DNA of 62,785 nt. It comes from Verrucomicrobiota bacterium. Lineage in GTDB: Bacteria > Verrucomicrobiota > Verrucomicrobiia > JABWAM01. The stretch lies in contig JAHFSY010000023.1 in the NCBI GenBank assembly GCA_023269615.1, positions 1 through 62,785 on the forward strand. The letters run 5' to 3'. Of the stretch, positions 54,531 to 62,718 are shown piece after piece. How positions within the stretch are numbered: the first letter of the stretch is position 1; each line of letters opens with the position of its first letter. A model generated the notes under the pieces. The model did not search any database and was not told the origin of the DNA. It saw nothing but the letters and a program-made list of their open reading frames with translations. The translations under genes were made by a program, and so were the position numbers.

Positions 54531-55991
54531 ATGACGCTCGCACGAATCATCATCAACAACGCGAAGCAGCGGATGTTGTCCACGGTGCTGACGAGTTTGA
54601 GCGTGGCGGTGGGGGTGGCGTTGATCATCGCGATCCTGACGATCAAGCTGGTGTCGCAGGAGCGCCTGCGAGTGGGTTACTCGGGGTTTGATCTCGTGGT
54701 GGGCGCGAAGGGGAGCCCGCTGCAACTGGTGTTGAACGTGGTGTACAATCTCGACGCATCGCCGGGGAACATCCCGTACTCGTTGTACGAGGAATTGCAG
54801 AAGGACGAGCGGATCAAACTCGTGGTGCCGTTCGCGGTGGGAGATAATTACAAGGGATTCCGCATCGTGGGGGCGACGGACACATTCCTGACGAAATTTG
54901 AGCCGCAACAGGGACAACACTTTGAACTGGCGAGCGGGAGGGTGTTTCATTTTGAGGAGGCCGAATTGCGCAAAGCGATGAAAGACGCGGCACAACGCGG
55001 AACGCGGAACGCGGAACGCGGAGAAGAGAAAGCAATTGGGGGCGGGAAGGCAACTCCGACCGTGTCGCGAGTCCATGGCAAAGGTGATCTTGTTGAAGAA
55101 AATAAGGGCAAGGAGGTTCGTGAATCCGTGCTTGGCTCCGAGGCGGCGCTTCAGACGGGATTGAAACTTGGCGATACTTTCGTCGCGACGCATGGGATCC
55201 AGCAGAACGAAGAGGGGGAAAAACATGAGGATGATCCATGGACGGTGGTGGGGATATTGAAACCGACGGGCACGCCGGCGGACCGGGCGATGTACATCAA
55301 TCTCGACAGCTTTTATGAAATCAAGGGGCATGTCATTGCAAGCAAGGATGAGGGCGGAAGGATGAAGGATGAAGCTGAAGCCGGGAGCGGAAAGGAAAAA
55401 GCAAAGAACGGGAAGAAGGAGGAGAAGGACAACGATCCCGAGGCGGGGCAGCTTTCGTCACTGGCGTTGCAGACGTACGGTCCATTTGCGGTGCTGGGGC
55501 TTCTCAAGGAGATCAATAACCGCGAGGATGCGCAGGCGGCGATGCCGTCGGCTGAGATTCGCAAGCTGCTCACCATCGTGGGGAATGTGGATCGGATCCT
55601 TGTGGCGCAGGCGGTGTTGATCATCATTGTTTCAGCGATCGGGACCGGCCTGGCGATGTTCAATTCGATGAATGACCGGCGTCGCGACATTGCGGTGATG
55701 CGCGCGCTGGGCGCCCGGCGCGGCACCATTTTTTCGATCATGGTGGGCGAGGCGGTGTTGATCGCGGCGATCGGCGGCGTGGCGGGAGTGGCCTTGGGGC
55801 ACTTGATCATCCAGCTCGCTGCGCCGGCGGTGCAGATGGCGGTTGGTTTTACGATTCCGCCCTGGAGTTTTCATGAATTCGAGGCGCTGGTTTTTGCCGG
55901 CGTCCTCGTCGTGGGCGCGCTGGCGGGGATCGGCCCCGCGGTGTCGGCGTATCGCACGGATGTGGCAACGGGGTTGAATCCGGGCGTGTGA
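54531..55991 (+). CDS. FtsX-like ABC transporter permease with charged, repeat-derived insertions
   Basis: The 486-residue protein has the MacB layout: an N-terminal helix (TSLSVAVGVALIIAILTI), a periplasmic domain and three C-terminal helices in an FtsX domain (LIIIVSAIGTGLAMFNS; RRRDIAVMRALGARRGTIF; VFAGVLVVGALAGIGPAV). The periplasmic part contains two low-complexity charged stretches, near residues 155-200 (RGTRNAERGEEK) and 272-305 (EGGRMKDEAEAGSGKEK), whose DNA looks like tandem or intergenic repeat sequence. The ATG at 54531 is chosen because the longer frame translates the family C repeat. The ATPase precedes it. Confidence 0.9.
   Translation: MTLARIIINNAKQRMLSTVLTSLSVAVGVALIIAILTIKLVSQERLRVGYSGFDLVVGAKGSPLQLVLNVVYNLDASPGNIPYSLYEELQKDERIKLVVPFAVGDNYKGFRIVGATDTFLTKFEPQQGQHFELASGRVFHFEEAELRKAMKDAAQRGTRNAERGEEKAIGGGKATPTVSRVHGKGDLVEENKGKEVRESVLGSEAALQTGLKLGDTFVATHGIQQNEEGEKHEDDPWTVVGILKPTGTPADRAMYINLDSFYEIKGHVIASKDEGGRMKDEAEAGSGKEKAKNGKKEEKDNDPEAGQLSSLALQTYGPFAVLGLLKEINNREDAQAAMPSAEIRKLLTIVGNVDRILVAQAVLIIIVSAIGTGLAMFNSMNDRRRDIAVMRALGARRGTIFSIMVGEAVLIAAIGGVAGVALGHLIIQLAAPAVQMAVGFTIPPWSFHEFEALVFAGVLVVGALAGIGPAVSAYRTDVATGLNPGV
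54994..55021. repeat. Tandem AACGCGG repeat inside the permease gene
   Basis: Four perfect copies of the 7-base unit AACGCGG lie in frame inside the periplasmic part of the permease. Because the unit is not a multiple of three, loss or gain of one copy would shift the frame, so the tract could switch the gene on and off by slippage. Confidence 0.9.
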
Positions 55992-56057
55992 GGCCGCGCG
56001 GCGGTCCGCCCTTGGTCCCGATTTCTCCGCAGATTACGCAGAACTACGCAGATTTTC

Positions 56058-56282
56058 GGAGAGGTTCTCGCAAAGACGCGAAGGCGCAAAGGCCCTTGAT
56101 CCCAACCCCGCCATTTTCAATCGTCACTGGGGTGACGATTGAAAATGGCGGGGTTGAATGCCGTTCGGAAATCTGCGTCCATCTGCGAAATCTGCGGAAA
56201 AACCGGGACCAAGGGCTTTGCGTCTTTGCGTCTTCTCGCCTCGCCGAAGCCTACGGCGTAGCGCGGGTGCGAGAACCTCTCC
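56058..56282. repeat. Family H inverted repeat element, copy 1
   Basis: The unit of about 225 bp has end arms GGAGAGGTTCTCGCA and TGCGAGAACCTCTCC, sub-arms with GCGCAAAGGCCCTTG-like sequence and a perfect core hairpin at 56104-56155 (24-bp stem, loop TGGG; stem starts AACCCCGCCATTTTC). The 299-bp gap 55992-56290 holds this element and nothing else recognised. Copy 2, in inverse orientation, is at 58468. Confidence 0.9.
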
Positions 56283-56290
56283 GATTCTGA

Positions 56291-57085
56291 TCAGAATTTA
56301 TATCGCAGGAACCATTCTGATTTGGCTTTGCGGCAGGAGACCAGGCGGGCCTTGGCTGCTTGCTTGAGGTTTTGGAAGCCGGTTCCGTCGGAGAGGGTGG
56401 GGGCGTCTTTGCCACCCACGATGCGGGGGCAGAGGGTGAGATGAAGTTCGTTCACCAGGCCAGCGCGAAAGAAGGCATCGTTGAGCGTGGGGCCGCCTTC
56501 GCACAAAATGATTCGCACGTTGTACTCGGTCGCGAGAATTTTTACGAGACGGCGGAGGTTGACTTCGCGGCGTCCGCATGCGATCACGCGCGCTGACCTG
56601 GCGAAGACGTTGCGCCGCGCGCGTGTTGCAGTTTCGCAGCAGGCGATGAGAATGGGGGAGATGCGGGACTTGAATACCCGGAGATTGGCCGGGAGGCTGA
56701 GATTCCCCGAAACGATCACGCGGACGGGATGTTCATCCTGGCCGCGTCGTGCGCGCTCCGCGCGGAGGCGCGCGCTCGGGATGCCCATGGTTTCGTAATC
56801 GAGGGCGGTGCGGGCGGCGACAACCAGGGCGTCGCATTGGGAGCGGATTTTCAGGAGGTGACGCTTGTCCTCGGGGCTCGTGAAGGTGACTGGCTCGCGC
56901 GAGCGGGAGGAGACCTTGCCGTCCACGCTCATCGCCATGTTGATGAGGACGCGGATTCGTGTAGCCGAACTCGCCAGAGTTTGGCGGGATGGGGGTGAGA
57001 GGCGGGCTTTCGAGCGACTCAGGGGCGACGGTCTCATCGGACGGAGGCCAAATTCTGGCGAATTCGGCTGCGGTTGAATGCTCAC
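56291..57085 (-). CDS. RibD C-terminal reductase-like protein with repeat-coded N-terminal extension
   Basis: The 264-residue protein matches the NADPH-dependent reductase half of RibD (5-amino-6-ribosylaminouracil reductase fold): RVLINMAMSVDGKVSSRS, SPEDKRHLLKIRSQCDALVV, RVIVSGNLSLP, ILCEGGPTLNDAFFRAGLVNELHLT. The deaminase half is absent, as in riboflavin-independent relatives or yeast RIB7. The start GTG at 57085 overlaps the SpoIID stop (GTGA). The next 37 codons (56961-57071) are a family B repeat in frame; there is no other start codon close before the conserved first strand. Confidence 0.85.
   Translation of the reverse strand: MSIQPQPNSPEFGLRPMRPSPLSRSKARLSPPSRQTLASSATRIRVLINMAMSVDGKVSSRSREPVTFTSPEDKRHLLKIRSQCDALVVAARTALDYETMGIPSARLRAERARRGQDEHPVRVIVSGNLSLPANLRVFKSRISPILIACCETATRARRNVFARSARVIACGRREVNLRRLVKILATEYNVRIILCEGGPTLNDAFFRAGLVNELHLTLCPRIVGGKDAPTLSDGTGFQNLKQAAKARLVSCRKAKSEWFLRYKF
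56961..57071. repeat. Family B repeat inside the 5' end of the RibD-C gene
   Basis: GTAGCCGAACTCGCCAGAG and the inverted CTGGCGAATTCGGCTGC lie 111 bp apart end to end, with a central segment not found elsewhere in the window. The length is a multiple of three and the gene stays open through it, so the element is translated as part of the N-terminus. Confidence 0.8.
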
Positions 57086-58122
57086 CGTGAGCTGACGAGT
57101 GTGTCCGTGGGGTGGGATTGGACGCGGCAGTCGGGGAAATAGTGGGCGAGGATGGCGTTGCAGGAGGATCCGTGCTCGGCCATGACCTGGGCGCCGTACT
57201 GGCAGAGTCCGACGCCATGGCCGTATCCGCCGCCCGTGAAGAGGAGCGTGTCACCCGGCGTGTTGTTGGGGAGCGATTCGCGAGAAACCTGAAAGAGTGT
57301 GCTCTTGAGCGACGAGTAGCCGAGAATGGAGCGCAGTTTTTCGGCGGAGAGGATGAATTCGCCGGTTTCGCTTCGGATGGCGACGGTGATGGCGTGTCCG
57401 CCCACGGCTTTCTGCGCGATGGTGATGGAAGGGGAGGCACCGACCTTGTAGCCGTAACGTTGAAAGATGCGCTGGAGAGTGGCCACACTGATTTCAAATT
57501 TCCATTTTGTTTCCTCGGACTTCGCGCAAGCGGAGCAATACACGGCGCCCGGGAATTTCACGGGCACGCCGGACCTGGTGAGGATGAGCGATTGCCAGAC
57601 GTTGCTGGCGGTCTCGGTGTGGCCGCCGCAACTGGAGTGGAAGAAGGCGGGGATGGGTTTGCCTTGAAAGTAGAGCACCTGCCCGCGCGTGGCTTCGATG
57701 GCGAGCACCACGTTTTTATGAAGTTTTTCCCTTCCGAAATACGCCTGGGAAATGTTTGCCACGAGATCGTACGATTGGTTTTCGGAAACCGAAGCCTCGT
57801 GGAGGGCGTGGGATCGCGCGGCGATCGCCTGCGCCTTCAGGGCTTCCAGCGGGCTCGTCGGGCTGATCTCACGCCCGATGACGTTCAGCAGGTAATCCTC
57901 GATGTCGAGGATGTTGATGGCTGTATAGGTGTTGGCCTTGGTTTTGATGATGCGGATGGTTCCCTGATATTCACGCTCCAAAACAATTTTCAATGCTTCG
58001 TCGAGACTGCGACAGTCGCGCAGGACAGCCACCCGGATCGTGGGCGAATTTTCCGGGTCCCCGCGGACAGAGTCCATGCAGGTGGCAAGCGATAGGATGG
58101 CGATGGCGAAAAATCGCGTCAT
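57082..58122 (-). CDS. SpoIID/LytB domain protein
   Basis: The 346-residue exported protein has a signal peptide (FFAIAILSLATCMDS) and the SpoIID fold: DIEDYLLNVIGREISPTSP, LKAQAIAARSHALHEA, SYDLVANISQAYFG, FFHSSCGGHTETASNVW and the C-terminal GYGHGVGLCQYGAQVMA. SpoIID is a lytic transglycosylase acting on peptidoglycan lacking stem peptides in spore-formers; relatives in non-sporulating bacteria are uncharacterised wall enzymes. Conserved Glu in the GREISP block may be catalytic. It is translationally coupled to the RibD-C gene. Confidence 0.93.
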   Translation of the reverse strand: MTRFFAIAILSLATCMDSVRGDPENSPTIRVAVLRDCRSLDEALKIVLEREYQGTIRIIKTKANTYTAINILDIEDYLLNVIGREISPTSPLEALKAQAIAARSHALHEASVSENQSYDLVANISQAYFGREKLHKNVVLAIEATRGQVLYFQGKPIPAFFHSSCGGHTETASNVWQSLILTRSGVPVKFPGAVYCSACAKSEETKWKFEISVATLQRIFQRYGYKVGASPSITIAQKAVGGHAITVAIRSETGEFILSAEKLRSILGYSSLKSTLFQVSRESLPNNTPGDTLLFTGGGYGHGVGLCQYGAQVMAEHGSSCNAILAHYFPDCRVQSHPTDTLVSSR

Positions 58123-58220
58123 GGTGCGAAGTGGTTTGACCGAGAAACAAAAAGTTATTCACAATGATGCGAAAACTCAAGCTTTTGTTCAGCAAAAAAT
58201 TCACCTAACATCCTGTCGTT

Positions 58221-58451
58221 GTGGAGGTTCTAAAATTTTACACCAAGCCGGATTGTCCGCTATGCAACGAGGTTCGCGATGTGTTGGACCTTGCGGGCAT
58301 GGACTGGGATGAGATCAATATCCTCGACCACCCGGATTTATTTTCACGATATCGTCACGATATTCCCGTGATCGAGAGCAGCAAGGGCACCTGGTTTTAT
58401 CGGGAGAGGAACACGGTCCCGCTGGCGGGGTGGCTGGAAATGAACGCGTAG
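58221..58451 (+). CDS. Glutaredoxin-like thioredoxin-fold protein
   Basis: The 76-residue protein has the glutaredoxin start EVLKFYTKPDCPLCNEV with the CPLC redox pair at residues 12 and 15, and the DIPVIES cis-Pro strand. This is the small DUF836-type family, which should reduce disulphides in the cytosol or act as a small thiol carrier. The start is GTG. It diverges from the SpoIID gene with 98 bp between starts; that gap is AT-rich and probably holds both promoters. Confidence 0.85.
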   Translation: MEVLKFYTKPDCPLCNEVRDVLDLAGMDWDEINILDHPDLFSRYRHDIPVIESSKGTWFYRERNTVPLAGWLEMNA

Positions 58452-58467
58452 CAAGCAGGGAAGAGGA

Positions 58468-58685
58468 AGAGTTTCTCGCACCCGCGCTACGCCGTAGGCT
58501 TCGGCGAGGCGAGAAGACGCGAAGGCCCTTTGCCCCAATTTTTCCGCAGATTTCGCAGATGGACGCAGATTTCTGAACGGCATTCAACCCCGCCATTTTC
58601 AATCGTCACTGGGGTGACGATTGAAAATGGCGGGGTTGGGATCAAGGGCAGGCTTTGCGCCTTCGCGCCTTTGCGAGAAACTCTC
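58468..58685. repeat. Family H inverted repeat element, copy 2
   Basis: The 218-bp unit is the inverse of copy 1 at 56058. The ends AGAGTTTCTCGCA and TGCGAGAAACTCTC, the CTACGCCGTAGGCTTCGGC arm and the core hairpin (58586-58637, identical in all 52 bases to copy 1) are shared. Its last bases include the TGA stop (complement of 58684-58686) of the formamidase gene. Confidence 0.9.
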
Positions 58686-59592
58686 AGGATTTCCTGTAGC
58701 GTGCGATGGCCTGTCTAAGTTTGTCCTTCGAGAAGCTTGAGGTGACGACGGGGCCGTGGGTGCCCCATGTGCCGGTGCGCGAGAGGGAGAGTTTGCCGAT
58801 GAGCGTGAGCAGGAGGAGGGCGTCCTTGAGTTCCACGTGGTATTCGCGTGCGATGAAGTGGGCGTTGTGGAACAGGGCACGACGCGACGCCTCGTATTCG
58901 GTTTCCGCCGTGCACGGGGTGTGCCAGCAGTCGGCGTCTTCAATCATGAACCATTCTGAATGCGCGCCGCGGCGCAAGCTGAGACGGACGGTGACGCGAG
59001 CGCCGATTTCGGGAGCACCCACCACTTCGCCGTCGCCCTGGCATGCGTGGACATCCCCAAGGGAGAAGATTGCGCCGGGGACTTCGATGGGAATATGGAG
59101 CCGCGCGCCGGTTCGAACGGCCGGCACATCCTGGTTGCCACCGAGGCGGTTGGGAAGGGCTGTGGGATCGCCTGCGGGCGCGTTGCCGAACTGTCCGATC
59201 ACGGGATTGGCAGGCACTTCAATTCCGTTCGGAAAAATCACGCGCTGTCCCTCGGTGCGGAACGCATGACAGGTCCATTCGGGAATTTCGTCGCGGACGA
59301 TCGCGCGTTTCGGCCCGATGAGCTGGAAGCCGGTTTCATCGAGGTCAATCTTTAGTATTTCAACCACGAGCGTGTCGCCGGGCTGTGCGCCTTCGACGTA
59401 AACAGGTCCCGCGATGGGGTTGCTGGGACGGGTGGTGGTGCGGCGCTGGAGGAACTGCTCGACGGTGCGCACCTCGCCACAACAGGCGTCGAGGGTTTCG
59501 AATGTCACTTCTTCGCCCGGTTTGATCCGCAGAACGGGAGGCTGGTTGCGGTCGAAGAGGAAGTGCTGTTGGTCGCGGGTGACGAGGTTCAT
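58684..59592 (-). CDS. Acetamidase/formamidase family protein
   Basis: The 302-residue cytosolic protein matches the FmdA_AmdA family, zinc-type amidases that release ammonia from formamide or acetamide. Blocks are VEGAQPGDTLVVEIL, CHAFRTEGQRVIFPNGIEVP, HIPIEVPGAIFSLGDVHACQGDGEVVG (split here by position about 175-201) and WFMIEDAD. Its start overlaps the PhyH stop by one base (TGATG), so the two are coupled. The true substrate in the context of a dioxygenase and an anion carrier may be a larger formamide-like compound. Confidence 0.9.
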   Translation of the reverse strand: MNLVTRDQQHFLFDRNQPPVLRIKPGEEVTFETLDACCGEVRTVEQFLQRRTTTRPSNPIAGPVYVEGAQPGDTLVVEILKIDLDETGFQLIGPKRAIVRDEIPEWTCHAFRTEGQRVIFPNGIEVPANPVIGQFGNAPAGDPTALPNRLGGNQDVPAVRTGARLHIPIEVPGAIFSLGDVHACQGDGEVVGAPEIGARVTVRLSLRRGAHSEWFMIEDADCWHTPCTAETEYEASRRALFHNAHFIAREYHVELKDALLLLTLIGKLSLSRTGTWGTHGPVVTSSFSKDKLRQAIARYRKS

Positions 59593-60359
59593 CAGCGGGC
59601 AGTCGTCTCTGTTGGGTGTTGTTCGTGCAATTTTTTAAGGTCGGCCTGGTATTTTTTCCAACCTTCTTCGTCACGTTTGGCGCGCGTGGTTCGGTAGCTG
59701 ATGCCGATCTGGCGGCGGCTGTGTTTGCTGGGATTGCCGTCGCTGCGGTGGATCGTGTTGGTTTGATGCATGCAGATGTCGCCGGGCTTCATGCAAATCT
59801 GCACCTCGGGATATTTCACGGTGTCCACGGGCGTGATCAACATCTGGCTGAATCCTTTCACGCCCGATGGGCGGTGTGGCAGGCGGCCGAGCTTGTGCGA
59901 ACCTTTCTGCACGGTGAGCGGCCCGTTTTCCGGCATGGACTCGTCAATCGCAATCGTGAGCACGAGATCCTCGGGCGGAATCAGATTTTGAAAAGCATTG
60001 TCCTGGTGGGCCGGGGTGACGGATCCCGAGCCAGCCTGCTTGGCAAAATAGGAGACCGCGAACTGGAGCAGGTCGCCCTCGGGGAAGATGGCGCGCACGA
60101 TGCGATTGAGACGGGCATCGGTCATCAGGTTTTTAAAAAACTCCGAGTGCTTGTTGAGATGGTAGATGCTTTTCACGGGCTTGGAGGGCTGGTCTTCATA
60201 GTAAATCTCGCCGTCCGTGAGCGTGGGTCCGATGTCACGGACGAAGCGGTCCAGCTCCTGCTCCATGCGGACGAGATCCTCCTTTGAAAAAATGTCGCGG
60301 GCGATGGCGAATCCGTCCTCGTGAAATTGCCGGGCGATGCTTGCTGGGTCCATGGTCAT
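59592..60359 (-). CDS. Phytanoyl-CoA dioxygenase (PhyH) family protein 1
   Basis: The 255-residue cytosolic Fe(II)/2-oxoglutarate oxygenase has the iron ligands His118 and Asp120 (AHQDNAF) and distal His204 (TIHRSDGN), followed by SRRQIGISYR for oxoglutarate binding. Many bacterial PhyH proteins hydroxylate small natural compounds, not phytanoyl-CoA. It is the first gene of a pair with the formamidase. A second PhyH gene diverges from it (127 bp between starts), so the intergenic gap probably holds a shared control region. Confidence 0.9.
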   Translation of the reverse strand: MTMDPASIARQFHEDGFAIARDIFSKEDLVRMEQELDRFVRDIGPTLTDGEIYYEDQPSKPVKSIYHLNKHSEFFKNLMTDARLNRIVRAIFPEGDLLQFAVSYFAKQAGSGSVTPAHQDNAFQNLIPPEDLVLTIAIDESMPENGPLTVQKGSHKLGRLPHRPSGVKGFSQMLITPVDTVKYPEVQICMKPGDICMHQTNTIHRSDGNPSKHSRRQIGISYRTTRAKRDEEGWKKYQADLKKLHEQHPTETTAR

Positions 60360-60486
60360 GGGTTGTAATGACGCGGGTACGGGCTGTCCATCCGAATCCG
60401 GAGGGTGTCATTTGAAAGACAAAAACTGTCAATGGACTCTGGCGTCTTCCTGATTTATGACAATGCCTTGCTGAAAGGATCCAACC

Positions 60487-61341
60487 ATGAAGACGATCGA
60501 AGATAAGCCAGGCAAAAGCTCAACCACGGACTGGTCAAGGCTCACCCGCGCGCAGCGTGTCAAGCATCTTGAAATCGAAGGGTATGTTCTCATTCCCGAT
60601 CTTGTTTCACGGGACAAGATTGACGCCATGAAAGCGGAACTGTACCGGCTTCCCACCAAGGCGACCGATTACAGCGAAAACCAGCGGAGTTGCACGGATA
60701 TCCAGTGGACGGATTCACCCAACTGCATTGATCTCATCGGGTTGCCCGCCATGACTCAATTCCTTGAGGCCCTCTTTGGGGACGAGCTGATCTGCACGTC
60801 GTGCGTCTATGCCCTTTCAAGACCGGGACATCCGGGCATTGCGATCCATACGGATGCGCAGCCGTATGGGTCAAAAATCTTCGGCATGCAGGCCAGCGCG
60901 CCACGGCTGGTGCGCGTTCTGTATTACCTCGACGATCTGGTTCCCGAGCGCGCGCCGCTTTTGGTGATCCCTCATTCGCACCTCTCGTTGCACTCCGATG
61001 CAAACCCGTACAACCGTTACCTGTCGCATCCCGAAGCATTGATGCTCACGTGCAGGGCGGGCTCCGCGGCAATCATCAACCAGTCCATCTTTCACGCCAA
61101 TTATCCAAACAAAAGCAAAGAGGACCGCAACCTGCTCGCGATTGCCTATCGTCCGGCATGGGCGGGACCCGTCGCGGAAGTGCCGGACTGGCCTGCTGAC
61201 AAGGTGGCGAAACTCCCGCAACACGTCCGTCCATTATTCAAGAGTTTGAACACTCGGAAAATTGATTTCGATGTCCCGAATCGTCCCGCCAACATGGCCA
61301 CCGAAGCCGCAGGAATCAATCCGAGCCGCTGGGACGTCTGA
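60487..61341 (+). CDS. Phytanoyl-CoA dioxygenase (PhyH) family protein 2
   Basis: The 284-residue oxygenase has His121 and Asp123 (IHTDAQPYG) and distal His203 (FHANYPN), with NLLAIAYRP for oxoglutarate. It is diverged from the first PhyH protein, with different flanking motifs, so the two probably act on different steps or substrates. The gene diverges from PhyH 1 and is followed after 41 bp by an MFS transporter on the same strand. The ATG at 60487 is supported by the N-terminal helix of the family. Confidence 0.9.
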   Translation: MKTIEDKPGKSSTTDWSRLTRAQRVKHLEIEGYVLIPDLVSRDKIDAMKAELYRLPTKATDYSENQRSCTDIQWTDSPNCIDLIGLPAMTQFLEALFGDELICTSCVYALSRPGHPGIAIHTDAQPYGSKIFGMQASAPRLVRVLYYLDDLVPERAPLLVIPHSHLSLHSDANPYNRYLSHPEALMLTCRAGSAAIINQSIFHANYPNKSKEDRNLLAIAYRPAWAGPVAEVPDWPADKVAKLPQHVRPLFKSLNTRKIDFDVPNRPANMATEAAGINPSRWDV

Positions 61342-61382
61342 CGACTCAAGGGCAACTTATAGCTGCTTCCAGTTACGGGCGA

Positions 61383-62711
61383 ATGCTCGAAGTGAAGTTG
61401 CGTGGAAGGCTGGGGTTGGGTATCGTCGCACGGATGAAAGGGGCGTCCAACATCCGCTACGGTGTTCTGGGTCTTGTGCTGACCCTCACGGCGGTATGTT
61501 ATCTGGATCGTGTCTGCATCTCGACCGCGGCGACGGACATCAAGGCGGATCTTGATATTGACGACGCCCACTGGGGCCTGGTGTTCTCCGCCTTCACGCT
61601 CGCGTATGCTCTGTTCGAGGTTCCGAGCGGGTGGCTGGCAGATCGCTTCGGGCCGCGACTCATGCTCACGAGGATCGTGGTGTGGTGGTCGCTGATGACC
61701 GCGGCGACCGGGTTGGCAAAAGGTTTTGTATCCCTGCTTCTTTTGCGCGCCCTTTTTGGACTCGGTGAAGCGGGGACCTTTCCGGGAATCGCGCGTGTGT
61801 ATGCACGCTGGTTGCCGGAGCGTTTGCACGGACGCGCGTTTGGCCTGGCGCTCATGACAGCGGCGCTCGGGGGTGCGGCCACGCAACCGCTGGTCGTCAA
61901 GCTTCTCAAGGTGATGCAGTGGCGGATGGCGTTTGTGGTTTTCGGGTGCGTTGGCGTGGTTTGGGCTGTGGCGTGGTATGCCTGGTTCCGTGATGACCCT
62001 CATGATCATCGCGGAGTCAACGAAGAGGAACTGAAACTCATTGGAACGAACCCACCGATTCGACATGCGGGCGTGCCGTGGGGGAGCATCTTCCTGAACC
62101 GGAACCTGTTTGCCATGTGCGCCATGTACTTTGGCGTGATCTACGGCTGGTACTTCTACATCACATGGTTGCCACAATATCTGCAGGAGGCGCGCCGATT
62201 CGACAAGGACACCATGGGAGCGGTTGCGTCGTGGCCGCTGATTGGCATTGCCATTGGCGTGGCGCTCGGAGGTGTGCTGAACGATGCGCTTTCCCGTCGC
62301 TTCGGTCTGCGCGTTGGCAGGCGGGTACTGGCTTTCGTTGGATTGCCTCTCGCCTCTCTCTCGGTGGTCGGTGCGACATTCACTGCGGAACCGCGTGTGT
62401 CCGCCCTGCTCCTCGCCATGGCTGCCGGACTCGCCGCGGCTGGCGTCACTCCGGCATGGGTGGTGTGCCTGGACATCGGGGGGAAACACGCGGGCGTGGT
62501 GAGTGGGGCGATGAACACCTTCGGAAACCTGGGAGGCGCGTTGATGTCCATGGTGGTAGGATTCCATTTGCAACGCACGCATTCATGGACTGCGGGATTG
62601 ATGTCGGTGGCGGCGTTCTACCTTTTCGCACTGGTATGCTGGTGCTTCATTGACCCGACCAAACCCATTCCCGAAGCAGTATACTCCCGTGGAGAAAATA
62701 AAGGCCTGTGA
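61383..62711 (+). CDS. MFS transporter, anion:cation symporter (ACS) type
   Basis: The 442-residue protein has twelve predicted membrane helices with the MFS loop motif GWLADRFGPR between helices 2 and 3, and RALFGLGEAGTFPGIARVYARW typical of the ACS branch (hexuronate, galactonate and related organic acid uptake). A second start at 61434 (Met18) would remove a basic N-terminal tail and may be the true one. It probably imports the compound that the PhyH enzymes act on. Confidence 0.9.
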   Translation: MLEVKLRGRLGLGIVARMKGASNIRYGVLGLVLTLTAVCYLDRVCISTAATDIKADLDIDDAHWGLVFSAFTLAYALFEVPSGWLADRFGPRLMLTRIVVWWSLMTAATGLAKGFVSLLLLRALFGLGEAGTFPGIARVYARWLPERLHGRAFGLALMTAALGGAATQPLVVKLLKVMQWRMAFVVFGCVGVVWAVAWYAWFRDDPHDHRGVNEEELKLIGTNPPIRHAGVPWGSIFLNRNLFAMCAMYFGVIYGWYFYITWLPQYLQEARRFDKDTMGAVASWPLIGIAIGVALGGVLNDALSRRFGLRVGRRVLAFVGLPLASLSVVGATFTAEPRVSALLLAMAAGLAAAGVTPAWVVCLDIGGKHAGVVSGAMNTFGNLGGALMSMVVGFHLQRTHSWTAGLMSVAAFYLFALVCWCFIDPTKPIPEAVYSRGENKGL

Positions 62712-62718
62712 GCGTGTC

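Noticed and set aside
57112..58095. Plus-strand frame of 327 codons opposite SpoIID
   Set aside because: Antisense shadow; SpoIID motifs on the other strand are complete.
61146..62582. Minus-strand frame of 478 codons opposite the MFS gene
   Set aside because: Low-complexity polar translation and full overlap with a clear twelve-helix transporter.
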